DNA of 64,000 nucleotides from assembly GCA_963836015.1 (NCBI GenBank), contig CAWIIF010000001.1, positions 124,001 through 188,000 of the forward strand, in the 5' to 3' direction. This DNA comes from CAWCDJ01 sp963836015 (lineage in GTDB: Bacteria; Acidobacteriota; Terriglobia; Bryobacterales; Bryobacteraceae). Position numbers and translations under genes: made by a program. The notes below the pieces were generated by a model. It made no database searches. It was not told the origin of the DNA and saw nothing but the letters and a program-made list of their open reading frames with translations. This document shows, in pieces, positions 51,325 through 63,209 of the stretch. How positions within the stretch are numbered: the first letter of the stretch is position 1; each line of letters begins with the position of its first letter.

Positions 51325-53118
51325 ATGATGGCGCGAGAGCGCGGGTTTGTCTGGGTTTCCGCGGCTCTGGTTGCCGTCTTTCTGCTGGTAGCGTTTTCGG
51401 AGGAGCGCCTCAAAAGCCCTGCCTTGGATGAACCGCCGCATATCGCCGCCGGCCTCTCGTACTTCGTCACTCATGAGATCTTCAGGGCCAACCCACAACA
51501 CCCGCCGTTGATTAAGGAATTGAGCGCCTTGTCGATGATGGCAGCCGGCATCCGGTGGCCGCATACCAAGGACGCCGACTACCTCGTGAACGGCGACGAT
51601 CCGGCACGAGTCTTCGGGCTGGACTGGCAAATCGGGAACGATCTCATCCGGTCCTACGGCCCCGATCGGATCCTGTTCTGGGCACGCCTGCCGATGATCC
51701 TGGTAGCCGCCCTCCTGGCGGCGCTGCTATTTCTGTGGGGGCGGCAATTGCTCGGATCGCTGGCTGCCGCCGGTGCGGTATTCGTCTTTGTTCTGGACCC
51801 GACGATATTGGCGCACTCGCAACTGGTGACCACGGATGTCGGGGTGGCCTGTTTTTCCGTGCTGGCGCTGTTCGCACTGTGGAACTACCTGCGGCGGCCG
51901 GGTTGGGTGCGGCTCTTGCTGTGCGGCCTGAGCCTGGGAGCGGCGCTGGCCGCAAAGTTCTCAGCTGTTCTTCTTCTGCCGGTCTATGGCTTATTGCTGC
52001 TGGCGGCGATTCGCTGGCCCCTTCCCGGGGATGCCAAGGACAGCGCGGTTGAGCGATCCGGCGAGAAGCCCGCGGAGCCGCAGGCGGGCCGGCGGAAAGA
52101 ACTCTGCCCCTGCGGCAGCGGCAAAAAGTATAAGAACTGCCATGGCCGCCTCAAAGAGGCTTCGGTGAAAGCCGGCTCCGGCCGCAAGTTCGCCGTTGCG
52201 GCAGGCACACTCGCGTTGATGTGCCTGGTGGCGTTCGTATTCGTACAGGCGACGTTTTTCTTCCCCAGCGACCTGACGATGTACGCTAAGTGCGCCCGCA
52301 TGGTCAATGCCGATCACGATCCGGGCTATCTGGCGTACCTGGCCGGAGAGCTGCGTCCCCATTTCACCAGCTACTTCCTGGCTGCCTACCTGTTAAAAGA
52401 ACCGCTTGCGGGGATTATTCTGGCGGGGATCGGCCTGGTCGCTTTAGCCCGCCGGAAGTCCGTTCCATCTCTCGGAAAGCTGTTCATTCTGCTGCCGGCC
52501 GCCGTATTCTTCGGCGCGACCACGTTGATGGCCGATGACCTCGGCGTTCGCTACATCATTCCGGTTCTGCCCTTTGTGTTCCTGCTTGCCGGTCTGGGCA
52601 TTGCCACGCTTCTCGAGCTCGCGGGCCGGGTGCGATGGGCTCCTTATGCCGCCGCCGCGCTGTGCGGCTGGCTGGTCCTGGCCGCCGTGGGAGTTTATCC
52701 GGACCACCTTTCCTACTTCAACGAATCCGCTTGTTTGCTGACCCAACCGGGCCGGATCGGCCTGGATGGGGGATCGCAGTGCGCCATCGCCTGGCTCGAC
52801 GACAGCAACGTGGATTGGGGACAGGGGCTGAAGCAATTGAGTGCCTGGCTCGACCGCAACGCCAGGGACCGCCAGGTGAACATGGTGATTAAGACCAGCT
52901 TTCCTCCCGCCTTCCCCCCCGAGGCGTACGGAATCAAATGCCGGCATCTACAGGCAGACGATTTGCTGCACGAGCCGGAACCCGGTCTATACGCGATCAG
53001 CGCCTCGCTGGTGGCGCGCGCCCCAGCCTTTAGCGACGCGAGCGCATGGCTCCAGCAGGTGCGGCCCATGGCGATCGTGGGCCACGCATTTTACGTTTAC
53101 AATATCCCGCCGCGGTAG
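51325..53118 (+). CDS. Family-39-like membrane glycosyltransferase with embedded SEC-C motif
   Basis: A 597-residue protein. The ATG at 51325 has GAGGGA six bases upstream and starts just before the first membrane helix (FVWVSAALVAVFLLVAFS). The first periplasmic loop has the PMT-like acidic motif ALDEPPHIAAGLSYFVTHEI and PQHPPLIKELSAL, followed by about ten membrane helices. A soluble loop at residues 235-285 carries ELCPCGSGKKYKNCHG (Cys261, Cys263, Cys272, His273), an exact SEC-C zinc motif as at the SecA C-terminus. The C-terminal 130 residues are soluble. Lipid-linked sugar transfer is the likely reaction. It is convergent with the rrf2 gene, two bases away. Confidence 0.85.
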   Translation: MMARERGFVWVSAALVAVFLLVAFSEERLKSPALDEPPHIAAGLSYFVTHEIFRANPQHPPLIKELSALSMMAAGIRWPHTKDADYLVNGDDPARVFGLDWQIGNDLIRSYGPDRILFWARLPMILVAALLAALLFLWGRQLLGSLAAAGAVFVFVLDPTILAHSQLVTTDVGVACFSVLALFALWNYLRRPGWVRLLLCGLSLGAALAAKFSAVLLLPVYGLLLLAAIRWPLPGDAKDSAVERSGEKPAEPQAGRRKELCPCGSGKKYKNCHGRLKEASVKAGSGRKFAVAAGTLALMCLVAFVFVQATFFFPSDLTMYAKCARMVNADHDPGYLAYLAGELRPHFTSYFLAAYLLKEPLAGIILAGIGLVALARRKSVPSLGKLFILLPAAVFFGATTLMADDLGVRYIIPVLPFVFLLAGLGIATLLELAGRVRWAPYAAAALCGWLVLAAVGVYPDHLSYFNESACLLTQPGRIGLDGGSQCAIAWLDDSNVDWGQGLKQLSAWLDRNARDRQVNMVIKTSFPPAFPPEAYGIKCRHLQADDLLHEPEPGLYAISASLVARAPAFSDASAWLQQVRPMAIVGHAFYVYNIPPR

Positions 53119-53120
53119 GG

Positions 53121-53600
53121 TTATTGCAGCAGGCGGATTCCGTTGGGTCCGGGAATGGTCCGCACCCACGAGTTCATCTCTTCTTCGTTCTGCAGCAGGT
53201 CGCGCAGCGTCGCCTTGCTCAGCACTTGGTCCACGGCCACCTGCACCGCGCGCCAGAGCGAGCGCACCGAGCAATCCACCGAGCGCGTGCAAATGGCCGC
53301 CTGGCCGGAATGGCTGTCGCAGAAATCGCTCTCGAACAAGCGCCCGCCGAGCGCGTCCATCACGTCGCCGATAACGATAGCCTCCGCCGCGCGGGCCAGC
53401 GTGTAGCCGCCCTCCTTGCCGCGGGCGGCTTTCACGAATCCGCCCTTTCGCAGCACGCGGAGAATCTTGGCGGCGTAGGCCGGAGATACGCCCTCGGCCT
53501 GGCTGATTTCCGGAATCGTGAGTCCCTGGCCTTCGTAGCCCGCATAGCCCAGGCGAACCAGGCAGCGCAGGCCGTATTCCTCGTTGGCACTCAGCTTCAT
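53121..53600 (-). CDS. Rrf2-family (IscR/SufR-like) regulator
   Basis: A 159-residue winged-helix regulator beginning MKLSANEEYGLRCLVRLGYAG, with ISQAEGVSPAYAAKILRVLRKGGFVKAARGKEGGYTLAR. Three Cys in ESDFCDSHSGQAAICTRSVDC have C-x9-C-x5-C spacing, suitable for an Fe-S cluster but wider than the C-x5-C-x5-C of IscR. It is the last gene of the suf operon (four-base overlap with the DUF59 gene) rather than the first, as is more usual. Confidence 0.93.
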   Translation of the reverse strand: MKLSANEEYGLRCLVRLGYAGYEGQGLTIPEISQAEGVSPAYAAKILRVLRKGGFVKAARGKEGGYTLARAAEAIVIGDVMDALGGRLFESDFCDSHSGQAAICTRSVDCSVRSLWRAVQVAVDQVLSKATLRDLLQNEEEMNSWVRTIPGPNGIRLLQ

Positions 53601-53929
53601 CTTCGCAGCCTCGCGATCGGTATGATGTCCTCGATACCCAGGGCCAGCTTGGCGGCCTCCGACATCCGGTCCTTCGACCAGGGCGGATCGAACGTGAGCT
53701 CCAGCTTGACGCCGGTTACCCCCGGAACGGCCCGCACCGCCCGCTCCACATCGCCCGGCAGCGTCCCCGCCACCGGGCAGTTCGGCGCGGTCAGGGTCAT
53801 CCGGATTTCCACCTCGCCCGCTTCGCTGGCCTCGATGCCGTAGATCAGCCCCAACTCGTAAATGTTCACCGGCATCTCCGGGTCGTAGACCTTCTTGAGC
53901 GCCGCGATGACCTGGTCTTTCAAGTTCAT
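53597..53929 (-). CDS. sufT: SUF-associated DUF59/MIP18-type assembly factor (SufT-like)
   Basis: A 110-residue DUF59 protein. The ATG at 53929 overlaps the sufU stop by four bases and gives MNLKDQVIAALKKVYDPEMPV NIYELGLIYG. The conserved Cys is in MTLTAPNCPVAGTLPGDVE, and the domain ends ELTFDPPWSKDRMSEAAKL. Such proteins help Fe-S cluster maturation or transfer. Confidence 0.93.
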   Translation of the reverse strand: MNLKDQVIAALKKVYDPEMPVNIYELGLIYGIEASEAGEVEIRMTLTAPNCPVAGTLPGDVERAVRAVPGVTGVKLELTFDPPWSKDRMSEAAKLALGIEDIIPIARLRR

Positions 53930-54366
53930 TCGGTAGTCACGGGTTCCACAGGGGCGCCGTTCAACGCCGATTTCAACGTGTGCCACGCCAGCGTCGCGCA
54001 CTTCACGCGCGCCGGATAATCGCGAACCCCGCAAAACACCACCAGCTTCCCGAGTTCCTTGCTGACCGGCGTGTCGGTGGTGAGAAGCTCGTGGAACTTA
54101 TCGAGCAGCTTGAGGGCTTCTTCGCGCGACTTGCCCTTCAGGCTCTCGGTCATGAGCGATGCCGAAGCCGTGGAGATGGCGCAGCCCGAACCGACGAAGC
54201 TGACATCCTTTACCACGTCGTTTTCCATCTTGAGGAACAGCTTGAGTTTGTCGCCGCAGAGAGGATTGTAGCCCTCGGCCTTGCGGTTCGCGTCTTCCAT
54301 CGGATGACAGTTCCGTGGACGCTTGCTGTGGTCCAGGATAATTTCCTGGTAGAGTTCGTCGACCAT
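53926..54366 (-). CDS. sufU: Fe-S assembly protein SufU
   Basis: A 146-residue zinc-dependent sulfurtransferase accepting sulfur from SufS. The ATG at 54366 overlaps the sufS stop (TGATG). Three Cys ligands are visible: YNPLCGDKLKL, GSGCAISTASASLMTE and VKCATLAWHTL. DELYQEIILDHSKRPRN at the N-terminus is typical of the SufU type rather than IscU. Next is the DUF59 gene, four bases overlapping. Confidence 0.95.
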   Translation of the reverse strand: MVDELYQEIILDHSKRPRNCHPMEDANRKAEGYNPLCGDKLKLFLKMENDVVKDVSFVGSGCAISTASASLMTESLKGKSREEALKLLDKFHELLTTDTPVSKELGKLVVFCGVRDYPARVKCATLAWHTLKSALNGAPVEPVTTE

Positions 54367-55613
54367 CAGGAGAAAATCTCCTTCACCTTTTGCAGACCCG
54401 CCGCCAGGGCATCGATCTCCGCAGCCGTGTTGTAAAACGCCAGCGACGCGCGCGTGGTTGCCGGAACACCGAAGAAGTCCATCACCGGCTGGGCGCAATG
54501 ATGGCCGGTGCGGACCGCGATCCCCTGCCGGTCGAGCACCGTGCCGATATCGTGGGGATGTATTCCCTCGATCACGAAGGAAAGCACCGCGGCCTTCTCC
54601 CGCGCCGTTCCGATCATCCTAAGCCCCGGAATCCGGGAGAGCGCTTCCGTGCCGTAGAGCAGCAGGTCGTGCTCATAGTGCGCGATCTTGTCGAGCCCGA
54701 TTCCCGTGACGTAGTCGAGCGCCGCGCCCAGCCCGATGCCGCCCGCGATATTCGGCGTACCGGCCTCGAACTTGTACGGCACGTCGTTGTACGTGGTCTT
54801 CTCGAAGGTCACCGTGCGGATCATGTCGCCGCCGCCCTGGTAAGGCGGCATGGCGTTCAGCAGCTTCGACTTGCCGTAGAGGATTCCGATACCGGTCGGC
54901 CCGAACACCTTGTGCCCGGAGAACGTGTAGAAATCGGCGTCGAGCGCCTGCACGTCCACCTTCATGTGCGGCGTCGCCTGCGCCCCGTCCACCAGCGCCA
55001 GGGCCCCGGCGCGGTGCGCCATCTCGATTATCTCCCGTGCTGGATTGATGGTCCCCAGAGCGTTCGACACGTGGCAGAACGCTACCATGCGGGTGCGGGG
55101 GTTGAGCAGCTTCTCGTATTCTTCGAGGATCAGCTCGCCGCGGTCGTTCATCGGGATCACCCGCAGCTTCGCCTCTTTTTCCTCGGCCAGCATCTGCCAG
55201 GGCACGATGTTCGAGTGATGCTCCATGGCCGAGATCACGATTTCGTCGCCGGCCTTGATGTTGCGGCGCCCCCACGAGCTCGCCACCAGGTTGATGCCCT
55301 CGGTGGTGCCGCGCACGAAGATCAGCTCGCTCTTGCTGCGGGCGTTCAAAAAGCGCTTGGTCTTGGCGCGCGTTTCTTCGTACGCCGCGGTAGAGCGCTG
55401 GCTCAGCTCGTGAACCCCGCGATGGATGTTCGCGCAATCCACCTCGTGGAACCGGCGGATGGCCTCGATCACCGCGTAGGGCTTCTGCGCCGTCGCGGCG
55501 CTATCCAGGTATACCAGCGGCTTGCCGTGAATCGTCTGCCGCAGCACCGGGAATTCGGCGCGGATCTTGTCCACGTCGAAGTCCGAGCCGACCATCTTAG
55601 TGAGCGTGCTCAT
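54366..55613 (-). CDS. sufS: Cysteine desulfurase SufS
   Basis: A 415-residue PLP enzyme. VYLDSAATAQKP near the N-terminus, the PLP Lys in TFSGHKVFGPTGIGILYGK, and the active Cys in VRTGHHCAQPVMDFFGVP identify the SufS (type II) group. With ATG 55613 it overlaps sufD by 17 bases; the ATG at 55595, one base after the sufD stop, is also possible. It works with SufU, whose gene follows with a one-base overlap. Confidence 0.95.
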   Translation of the reverse strand: MSTLTKMVGSDFDVDKIRAEFPVLRQTIHGKPLVYLDSAATAQKPYAVIEAIRRFHEVDCANIHRGVHELSQRSTAAYEETRAKTKRFLNARSKSELIFVRGTTEGINLVASSWGRRNIKAGDEIVISAMEHHSNIVPWQMLAEEKEAKLRVIPMNDRGELILEEYEKLLNPRTRMVAFCHVSNALGTINPAREIIEMAHRAGALALVDGAQATPHMKVDVQALDADFYTFSGHKVFGPTGIGILYGKSKLLNAMPPYQGGGDMIRTVTFEKTTYNDVPYKFEAGTPNIAGGIGLGAALDYVTGIGLDKIAHYEHDLLLYGTEALSRIPGLRMIGTAREKAAVLSFVIEGIHPHDIGTVLDRQGIAVRTGHHCAQPVMDFFGVPATTRASLAFYNTAAEIDALAAGLQKVKEIFS

Positions 55614-56762
55614 GAAATTTCTCGAATAGGCTCCGTTCCAACATTTCCCGTAGCGCGGGAACCTTGACGCGGTCCACAATGTCCTGGGCAAATGCGTAAA
55701 TCAAGAGGTTGCGGGCCTCGTTCTTCCCGATGCCGCGAGACTGCAGGTAGAACATCGACTCGGCATCGATCTGCCCGATGGTCGCACCGTGCGTGCACCG
55801 CACATCATCGGCGAAAATCTGCAACTCGGGCTTGGTATCGATCACCGCCTCGTCCGAGAGCACCAGGTTCTTGTTGGTCTGCTTCGAATCGGTCTTCTGC
55901 GCATCCTTGCGGACCAGGATGCGGCCGTTGAACACCGCGCCCGCCTTATCGTCCAGGATGCCCTTGTACAGCTCGTGGCTGGTGCCGTGGGGCTTGGCAT
56001 GGTCGATCACCGTGTGGTTGTCGATGTGCTGCGTGCCGTTCACGATATAGAGGCCATTCAGCGTCGCCTCCGTTCCCTCCGACAGCACTGCGCCGGCGTC
56101 GTTCCGCACCAGTGCGCCGCCCAGCGAAATCGAATGCGAGGAAAAATTCGCGCTGCGTCCCAACTGCGCCTGCAGGGTGGCGATGTGGAAAGCCTCGGGC
56201 GACTCCATCGTCACCTTGTAGTGATCCACCACCGAACTCTCAGCCGCCACGATTTCGGTAACGGCGTTGGTGAAGTACCTGCCGGAGCCCGTGTATCGCT
56301 CCACAATCGTGCACTGCGCCTGGGCGCCGATCAGGATGAGCGTACGCGGGTGGACCGCCGCCGGAAGCGGCTGGCAGGGCACATCGTATGTGATTTCGAT
56401 CGGCGCCTCGATCACCGCGCCGCGCGGCACGCGCAGCACCGTCACGTGGTTCAGGAAAGCGGTGTTGAGAGCCACGAACGCGTTCTTATCGAAGCCCGCG
56501 TAGCGCGCCAGGTGAGCTCGGACCTCCTCCGGATCCACCTCTTCGACGCCGGTCGCCCGTACTTGAATTTCTGCCGAGCCCGCCCGGAAGCTGGTCCGCG
56601 CGATCGGCGCCACGTTCGTGAAGCGCCACTCTTCATCGTGCGTGGTGGGGAAGCCCAGCGCCGAAAACCGCTCGAACGCCGCCTCGCGCAGCGCCTGATA
56701 CGGCGATTCCGGCAGCTTCGTGAATTCCGCGAGCCAGTTGCCGGTCTGTTCCGAAACGGCCG

Positions 56763-56766
<4 letters not shown>
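55597..56766 (-). CDS. sufD: Fe-S scaffold protein SufD
   Basis: A 389-residue partner of SufBC. It has the SufBD core: beta-helix segments such as AQCTIVERYTGSGRYFTNAVTE, GALVRNDAGAVLSEGTEATLNGLYIV, TVIDHAKPHGTSHELYKGIL, and the terminal VRCTHGATIGQIDAESMFYLQSRGI. Four-base overlap with sufC. Confidence 0.94.
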
Positions 56767-57539
<773 letters not shown>

Positions 57540-57542
57540 TCG

Positions 57543-58991
<1,449 letters not shown>

Positions 58992-59024
58992 CAGTATACG
59001 CTCCTAACCTGTTGGGCTATCATC

Positions 59025-59053
59025 ACATTAGCTAATCTGTACTTCTTAGTCAA
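59025..59053 (-). promoter_or_regulatory. suf operon promoter with possible Rrf2 site
   Basis: On the minus strand TTGACT (59048-59053) and TAATGT (59025-59030) are exactly 17 bases apart. The spacer contains the weak inverted repeat CTAA (59032-59035) / TTAG (59046-59049), reaching into the -35. This is where an Rrf2 repressor could act; the site itself is short and inferred. Confidence 0.65.
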
Positions 59054-59134
59054 GATTACGCATTTAATGGATGCAGGCGGAGGCTGGAAGGGTTCGGATG
59101 GGGCCTGAGAGGTTCGGGGCCGCCCCGCGGTGTT

Positions 59135-59170
59135 TTAGTGAGGACAGGCCTCCCGGCCTGTCCCCACTAA
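59135..59170. repeat. Palindromic repeat family, compact copy
   Basis: Arms TTAGTG.GGACAGGCC (59135-59150) and GGCCTGTCC.CACTAA (59155-59170) pair, with a four-base loop. It lies five bases after the stop of TonB receptor 3 and 82 bases upstream of the suf -35. It probably folds at the 3' end of the receptor transcript. Confidence 0.85.
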
Positions 59171-59174
59171 GTGC

Positions 59175-62100
59175 TTAAAAATACAGCTTCATCGCCACCT
59201 GGATGATGCGCGGCGATCCGAAACTGGTGATCTGCCCGAAGGTCCCGCTCGTGATGCTGTTGGTGGGTGCGTTCCAATTGGCGTGGTTCATGACGTTGAA
59301 CACGTCGGCCCGCACATGCATTGTCCAGCGCTCTTTCATCTGGAAGTTGCGGCTGAGCGCCATGTCCCAATTGATGCTTCCCGGCGCCACCAGCGCGTCA
59401 CGCCCGGAGTTTCCGAAGGTGCCCAAAGGCTGCTTGGCAAACGCTGCTTGATTGAACCAGGCGGAGGTAGTGTTCTCGTAGATATTCCCGGTCAGGACCT
59501 GGTTGGGCCGGTCGGCGCCGACCGCCGTCAAGGAAATGTCCGTGCCGCCGTCGGTCACGCTGAAGGGCTGGCCGCTGTAGGCGCTGAAGATCGGCGAGAC
59601 CTGCCAGTTGGCCGTGAGCTTTTTGGCGAAGCCGCTGCCGAAGCCCGGACTCATCGCCACCAGCGAGGTATTGAAGATCTGGCGCCGGTCGAAGTTGCAG
59701 TCGCCCCGTTCGGCGTTCCGGTTGTTCGGATCCTGGTAGTTGTTTCCCGCCAGTTCGCCGCCGAAATCGTAGGTGCTGATGCAATGCGACCACGTGTAGT
59801 TCACCAGCCAGGTGAAATTGCTGGCGAACCGGTGATTCAGCGAGATCAGAAGCCCGTTGTAATGGGCGTTATTACCGTCATCCGTCTGCACGATCGAGCT
59901 GTAGTACTGTCCCTGCGCCGGGTTGAGCAGGTAGGTGATGCGCCGCTGGTTGGTGTTGGAAGTGGAAGCTCCCGGCAGGTAGTTCTGGGCCTCGTTGATT
60001 TCGTGCGCGCCGAGGATGTGGTTCGTGCGGTTGCCCAGGAAGTTGATGCTGGCCAGCCAGTCTTTCCCGATCTGCCGCTGGTAGCTGAGGTTCCACTGCA
60101 TCATGTACGTGGCGTGCACGCCCGGCGGGATCGTGACATAGGTTCCGTTCACCGGGAAAATGGCCGCTCCCGGGAACGGGTTGCCGCCCGGGTAGCCCTG
60201 CCACGGGTTCGAAAACGGCGCCGTCGGATTCGTCAGAGTGATCGAAGAGGCGTACGGCGGGTTCGTCGTCCAGCGTTCCGGGTAGAACAGCTCGGTCGAG
60301 TCGTGAATCAACCCGAAAGCCGCGCGGATGGTCTGCCGCCCATTGCCCGACGGATCCCACACCAGGCCGATGCGCGGGGAAGTGGCCAGCCAGTGCGAGT
60401 CCGTGAACGTCTTGCCGTGTGTGTTCTGCGGGTCGGTATCGAACAGCAATCCGGCCGGAGCGGTCGGATATTTGGCGCTGTGCACTCCGGCGATGAAATC
60501 GGGATACGAGAACTGATTGCCGCGGCCATATTTGTCGATCGCCGGCAGCGACGGCTCCCAGCGGATACCCAGGTTCAGGGTCAGGTGGTCGGTGAGCCGC
60601 AGGTTATCCTGCGCGTAGGCCGCGAAGACGGTCTGCCGCATGTAGTCGGAGAGCGCGTTGCCGTCCACGAAGGATGACATGCGTCCGATCATCAGGTCCG
60701 CCAGCGCATCGCCCGTCGTGTTTCCGTTGAACGTGATCTGCCCGTTCGCCTGCTGGTTGTTGGTCGAGTTGAACTGCTCCTTGCGCGCATCGATCCCGAA
60801 GGCGAACTGGTGCCGGCCGTGAATCCACGTGTAATCGTCCGAGACCTGGAAATTATTGACGTTGAAATACCCGGGCGCGCACGTCCCGCAAGCCACGTTG
60901 AAGTAGTTGCTGATCGTGAGTTGGATGTAGTTCGGCAGGTTGTCGTACATGTTCACGCCGAGATCGTTCGGGCTGAAAAGGTTGGCGCTTGACCCGCGGT
61001 TGTCCGCGCGCCGGTCGAACGTAGCGTGAAAGGAATTTACTTTCGTCGGGCTGAAGGTATAGGTGTCGCCCAGCGTGACCGTCTGAGAGCGGTCGCGGTT
61101 CCCGGGGCTCGGTGAAGTGGTAAGGGCGTTTTTCCCATCGAAGAAGCTTTGGGCCGTGTAGTCGTAGATGAAATACCGGCCGTAGATCATGTGCTTGTCG
61201 CTGCGCACATAATCAATACGCCCGATCCACTGATCGTCCGGATTGTTGGCCGGCTGTCCGTAGTAGTAAACCCCGCAGGGGTCGTTCGACGTCGGAATGT
61301 AATTCTTGACCAGTTTGAGTGCTGCCGGGTCGAACCGCGAAGTGGGAATCTGGTTCCCGGGGAAGGGAGCGTTGCCATTAGCGGGATCCTTGAGGGCTCG
61401 CGCCGACGCCAGGCAACCTCCCGCCGACTGCGCGGTTTCGAGCGTGCCGAAGTCGCCGTTCAGCGCCGCGGCCGTAGGAACGTGGGCCAGAATGGCACTC
61501 GGATTACTCCGTTGCCGCGTGCCTTGATATCCGCCGAAGAAGAAGAGCTTATCCTTGATGATGCGGCCGCCGGCCACGCCGCCGAACTGGCTGCGCTTCA
61601 GGGAGTCGCGCGCCGTCGCGCCTCTTTGCCGCGCGTTCATGTCGTAGTTGCGGAGGAACTCGAAGACGTCGCCATGGAAGGAGTTCGTCCCGGACTTGGT
61701 CACGATGTTCACGACGCCGCCGGGATGCAGGCCGTATTGCGCCGGCAACGCGCTGGTCTGCACGCTGAACTCCTGCACCGCATCGGGGAAGGGAATCGGC
61801 AGGTTTACGTTGCTGAACGCGTCATTATTGTCGCCGCCATCCAGCAGGTAGCTGACGCCGTTCGCCTGGCTTCCTGCCACGGCAAACGTGCCGGACTGGG
61901 CGGAGCCCTGGATATTCTTACTGCCCGTCAGATCGCCGCCCGGCGCCGTGGTGCCCGCGCCGGTCAGCGTTAACAGTTGAGTCAGGTTTCTGCCATTCAG
62001 CGGCAGATCTACGATGCGCCGCTGGTCCACCACCTGTGAGATAGAGTTTTCCTTGGTCTCGACCATGGCGGCGTTCGCGGAAACCTCGATACTCTCGGTC

Positions 62101-62441
62101 ACCGAGCCGATCTGCATCATCACCGGGACGTCGATGTTACTGGCGACCTGGAGTGTAATGCCGGTTTGACGGTAGGCCTTAAACCCGGGCGCGCTCACTT
62201 CCAGGACGTAGGGTCCGGAAGGTAGATTGGGAAGTTCGTACCGGCCGGTAACATCGGTTGTGGTCGCGTGTACCAGGCCTTTCTCGGTCTCGGTCATCCG
62301 GACCGTGGCGCCGGCGATTGCCTGTCCGCTGGGATCGGAAACGTGCCCCGAAACCTGTGAAACAGCCACTTGTTGTGCCCATGCGCTGACCGAACACCCT
62401 ATGACGGCTAGAACGGCTGGAATCAGCCTTCTGGTTAACAT
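59175..62441 (-). CDS. Oar-like TonB-dependent receptor 3
   Basis: A 1088-residue outer-membrane protein. Signal peptide (LIPAVLAVIGCSVSAWAQ), carboxypeptidase-regulatory-like domain (VSGHVSDPSGQAIAGATVRM ... GRYELPNLPSGPYVLEVSAPG), plug (VEFS-like VQEFSVQTSALPAQYGLHPG) and a barrel ending VAMKLYF. The ATG at 62441 has GGAGGGG five bases upstream. A promoter is visible 114-143 bases upstream. A palindromic repeat follows the stop. The substrate is unknown. Confidence 0.93.
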   Translation of the reverse strand: MLTRRLIPAVLAVIGCSVSAWAQQVAVSQVSGHVSDPSGQAIAGATVRMTETEKGLVHATTTDVTGRYELPNLPSGPYVLEVSAPGFKAYRQTGITLQVASNIDVPVMMQIGSVTESIEVSANAAMVETKENSISQVVDQRRIVDLPLNGRNLTQLLTLTGAGTTAPGGDLTGSKNIQGSAQSGTFAVAGSQANGVSYLLDGGDNNDAFSNVNLPIPFPDAVQEFSVQTSALPAQYGLHPGGVVNIVTKSGTNSFHGDVFEFLRNYDMNARQRGATARDSLKRSQFGGVAGGRIIKDKLFFFGGYQGTRQRSNPSAILAHVPTAAALNGDFGTLETAQSAGGCLASARALKDPANGNAPFPGNQIPTSRFDPAALKLVKNYIPTSNDPCGVYYYGQPANNPDDQWIGRIDYVRSDKHMIYGRYFIYDYTAQSFFDGKNALTTSPSPGNRDRSQTVTLGDTYTFSPTKVNSFHATFDRRADNRGSSANLFSPNDLGVNMYDNLPNYIQLTISNYFNVACGTCAPGYFNVNNFQVSDDYTWIHGRHQFAFGIDARKEQFNSTNNQQANGQITFNGNTTGDALADLMIGRMSSFVDGNALSDYMRQTVFAAYAQDNLRLTDHLTLNLGIRWEPSLPAIDKYGRGNQFSYPDFIAGVHSAKYPTAPAGLLFDTDPQNTHGKTFTDSHWLATSPRIGLVWDPSGNGRQTIRAAFGLIHDSTELFYPERWTTNPPYASSITLTNPTAPFSNPWQGYPGGNPFPGAAIFPVNGTYVTIPPGVHATYMMQWNLSYQRQIGKDWLASINFLGNRTNHILGAHEINEAQNYLPGASTSNTNQRRITYLLNPAQGQYYSSIVQTDDGNNAHYNGLLISLNHRFASNFTWLVNYTWSHCISTYDFGGELAGNNYQDPNNRNAERGDCNFDRRQIFNTSLVAMSPGFGSGFAKKLTANWQVSPIFSAYSGQPFSVTDGGTDISLTAVGADRPNQVLTGNIYENTTSAWFNQAAFAKQPLGTFGNSGRDALVAPGSINWDMALSRNFQMKERWTMHVRADVFNVMNHANWNAPTNSITSGTFGQITSFGSPRIIQVAMKLYF

Positions 62442-62554
62442 ATATTGACCCCTCCACTCTCTAGGTGTAGTTCTCGCGGGGACCCAATTTCTACCCGGTG
62501 GGCCTCCCTTTGTACGAGGTTACTTAGTCGTTAGCTGTAACGAGACTTAGCGGA

Positions 62555-62584
62555 ATAATACGTCTATTGCCGTGGGGAAGTCAA
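62555..62584 (-). promoter_or_regulatory. Sigma-70 promoter of TonB receptor 3
   Basis: On the minus strand TTGACT (62579-62584) and TATTAT (62555-62560) are 18 bases apart. The leader would be about 105 bases. The 174-base gap between korC and the receptor holds nothing else that I recognise. Confidence 0.65.
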
Positions 62585-62615
62585 TGGCCACTTGGAGTGA
62601 AATATGTCGTTAACA

Positions 62616-63209
62616 CTAGGTTGATTCGAGCGCTACCGCCGCTTCGGACTCGCCGTTTTCCGAGAGCAGATGCGAACCGTATTCGAAGCCTCTATCAAAT
62701 GCCTGCAGGTTCAGTTTCTGCATGGCTGGCGGCACCGAATCCGCCACGGCCTTGCGCAAGGCATCCGCGTCGAGCAGGTTGGTGACGGCTCCGAAGAACC
62801 CCACCATCACGATGTTCAGCACCACCTTGCGGCCGAGCTCTTCGGCCAGCCGCGTGGCCGGAACCCCGAACGCGCGCACGCCGGCCGGGTATCGGTCCAC
62901 GCGCACCAGCTCCTGTTCGGTAATCAGGATCCCGCCTGGCTTCAACTCCGGCGTGAAGCGCGTGCAGGCCTCCTGGCTCATCACCACCAGGATGTCCGGC
63001 TGGATGACGTAAGGGTACAGAATCGGGTCGCTCGACAGGATCACCTGTGCGCTCGAGGAGCCGCCCCGCGCCTCGGGGCCGAAGCTCTGGGTCATGGTGG
63101 CATAGCCGCCCTGGAAAATGGCGGCGGCTTTGCCGATTACCGCCGCCGCCAGAATCACCCCTTGCCCACCAAATCCCGCGATCCGAATCTCCGTCAACAG
63201 TCGCTGCAT
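62616..63209 (-). CDS. korC: 2-oxoacid:acceptor oxidoreductase, gamma subunit
   Basis: A 197-residue gamma subunit. The ATG at 63209 has GGAGG just upstream and gives MQRLLTEIRIAGFGGQGVILAAAV, the family N-terminus. YATMTQSFGPEARGGSSSAQVILS and VLNIVMVGFFGAVTNLL are also conserved. With the alpha and beta subunits it oxidises 2-oxoglutarate or another 2-oxoacid to the CoA ester, reducing ferredoxin. It overlaps the end of korB by 16 bases. Confidence 0.93.
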   Translation of the reverse strand: MQRLLTEIRIAGFGGQGVILAAAVIGKAAAIFQGGYATMTQSFGPEARGGSSSAQVILSSDPILYPYVIQPDILVVMSQEACTRFTPELKPGGILITEQELVRVDRYPAGVRAFGVPATRLAEELGRKVVLNIVMVGFFGAVTNLLDADALRKAVADSVPPAMQKLNLQAFDRGFEYGSHLLSENGESEAAVALEST

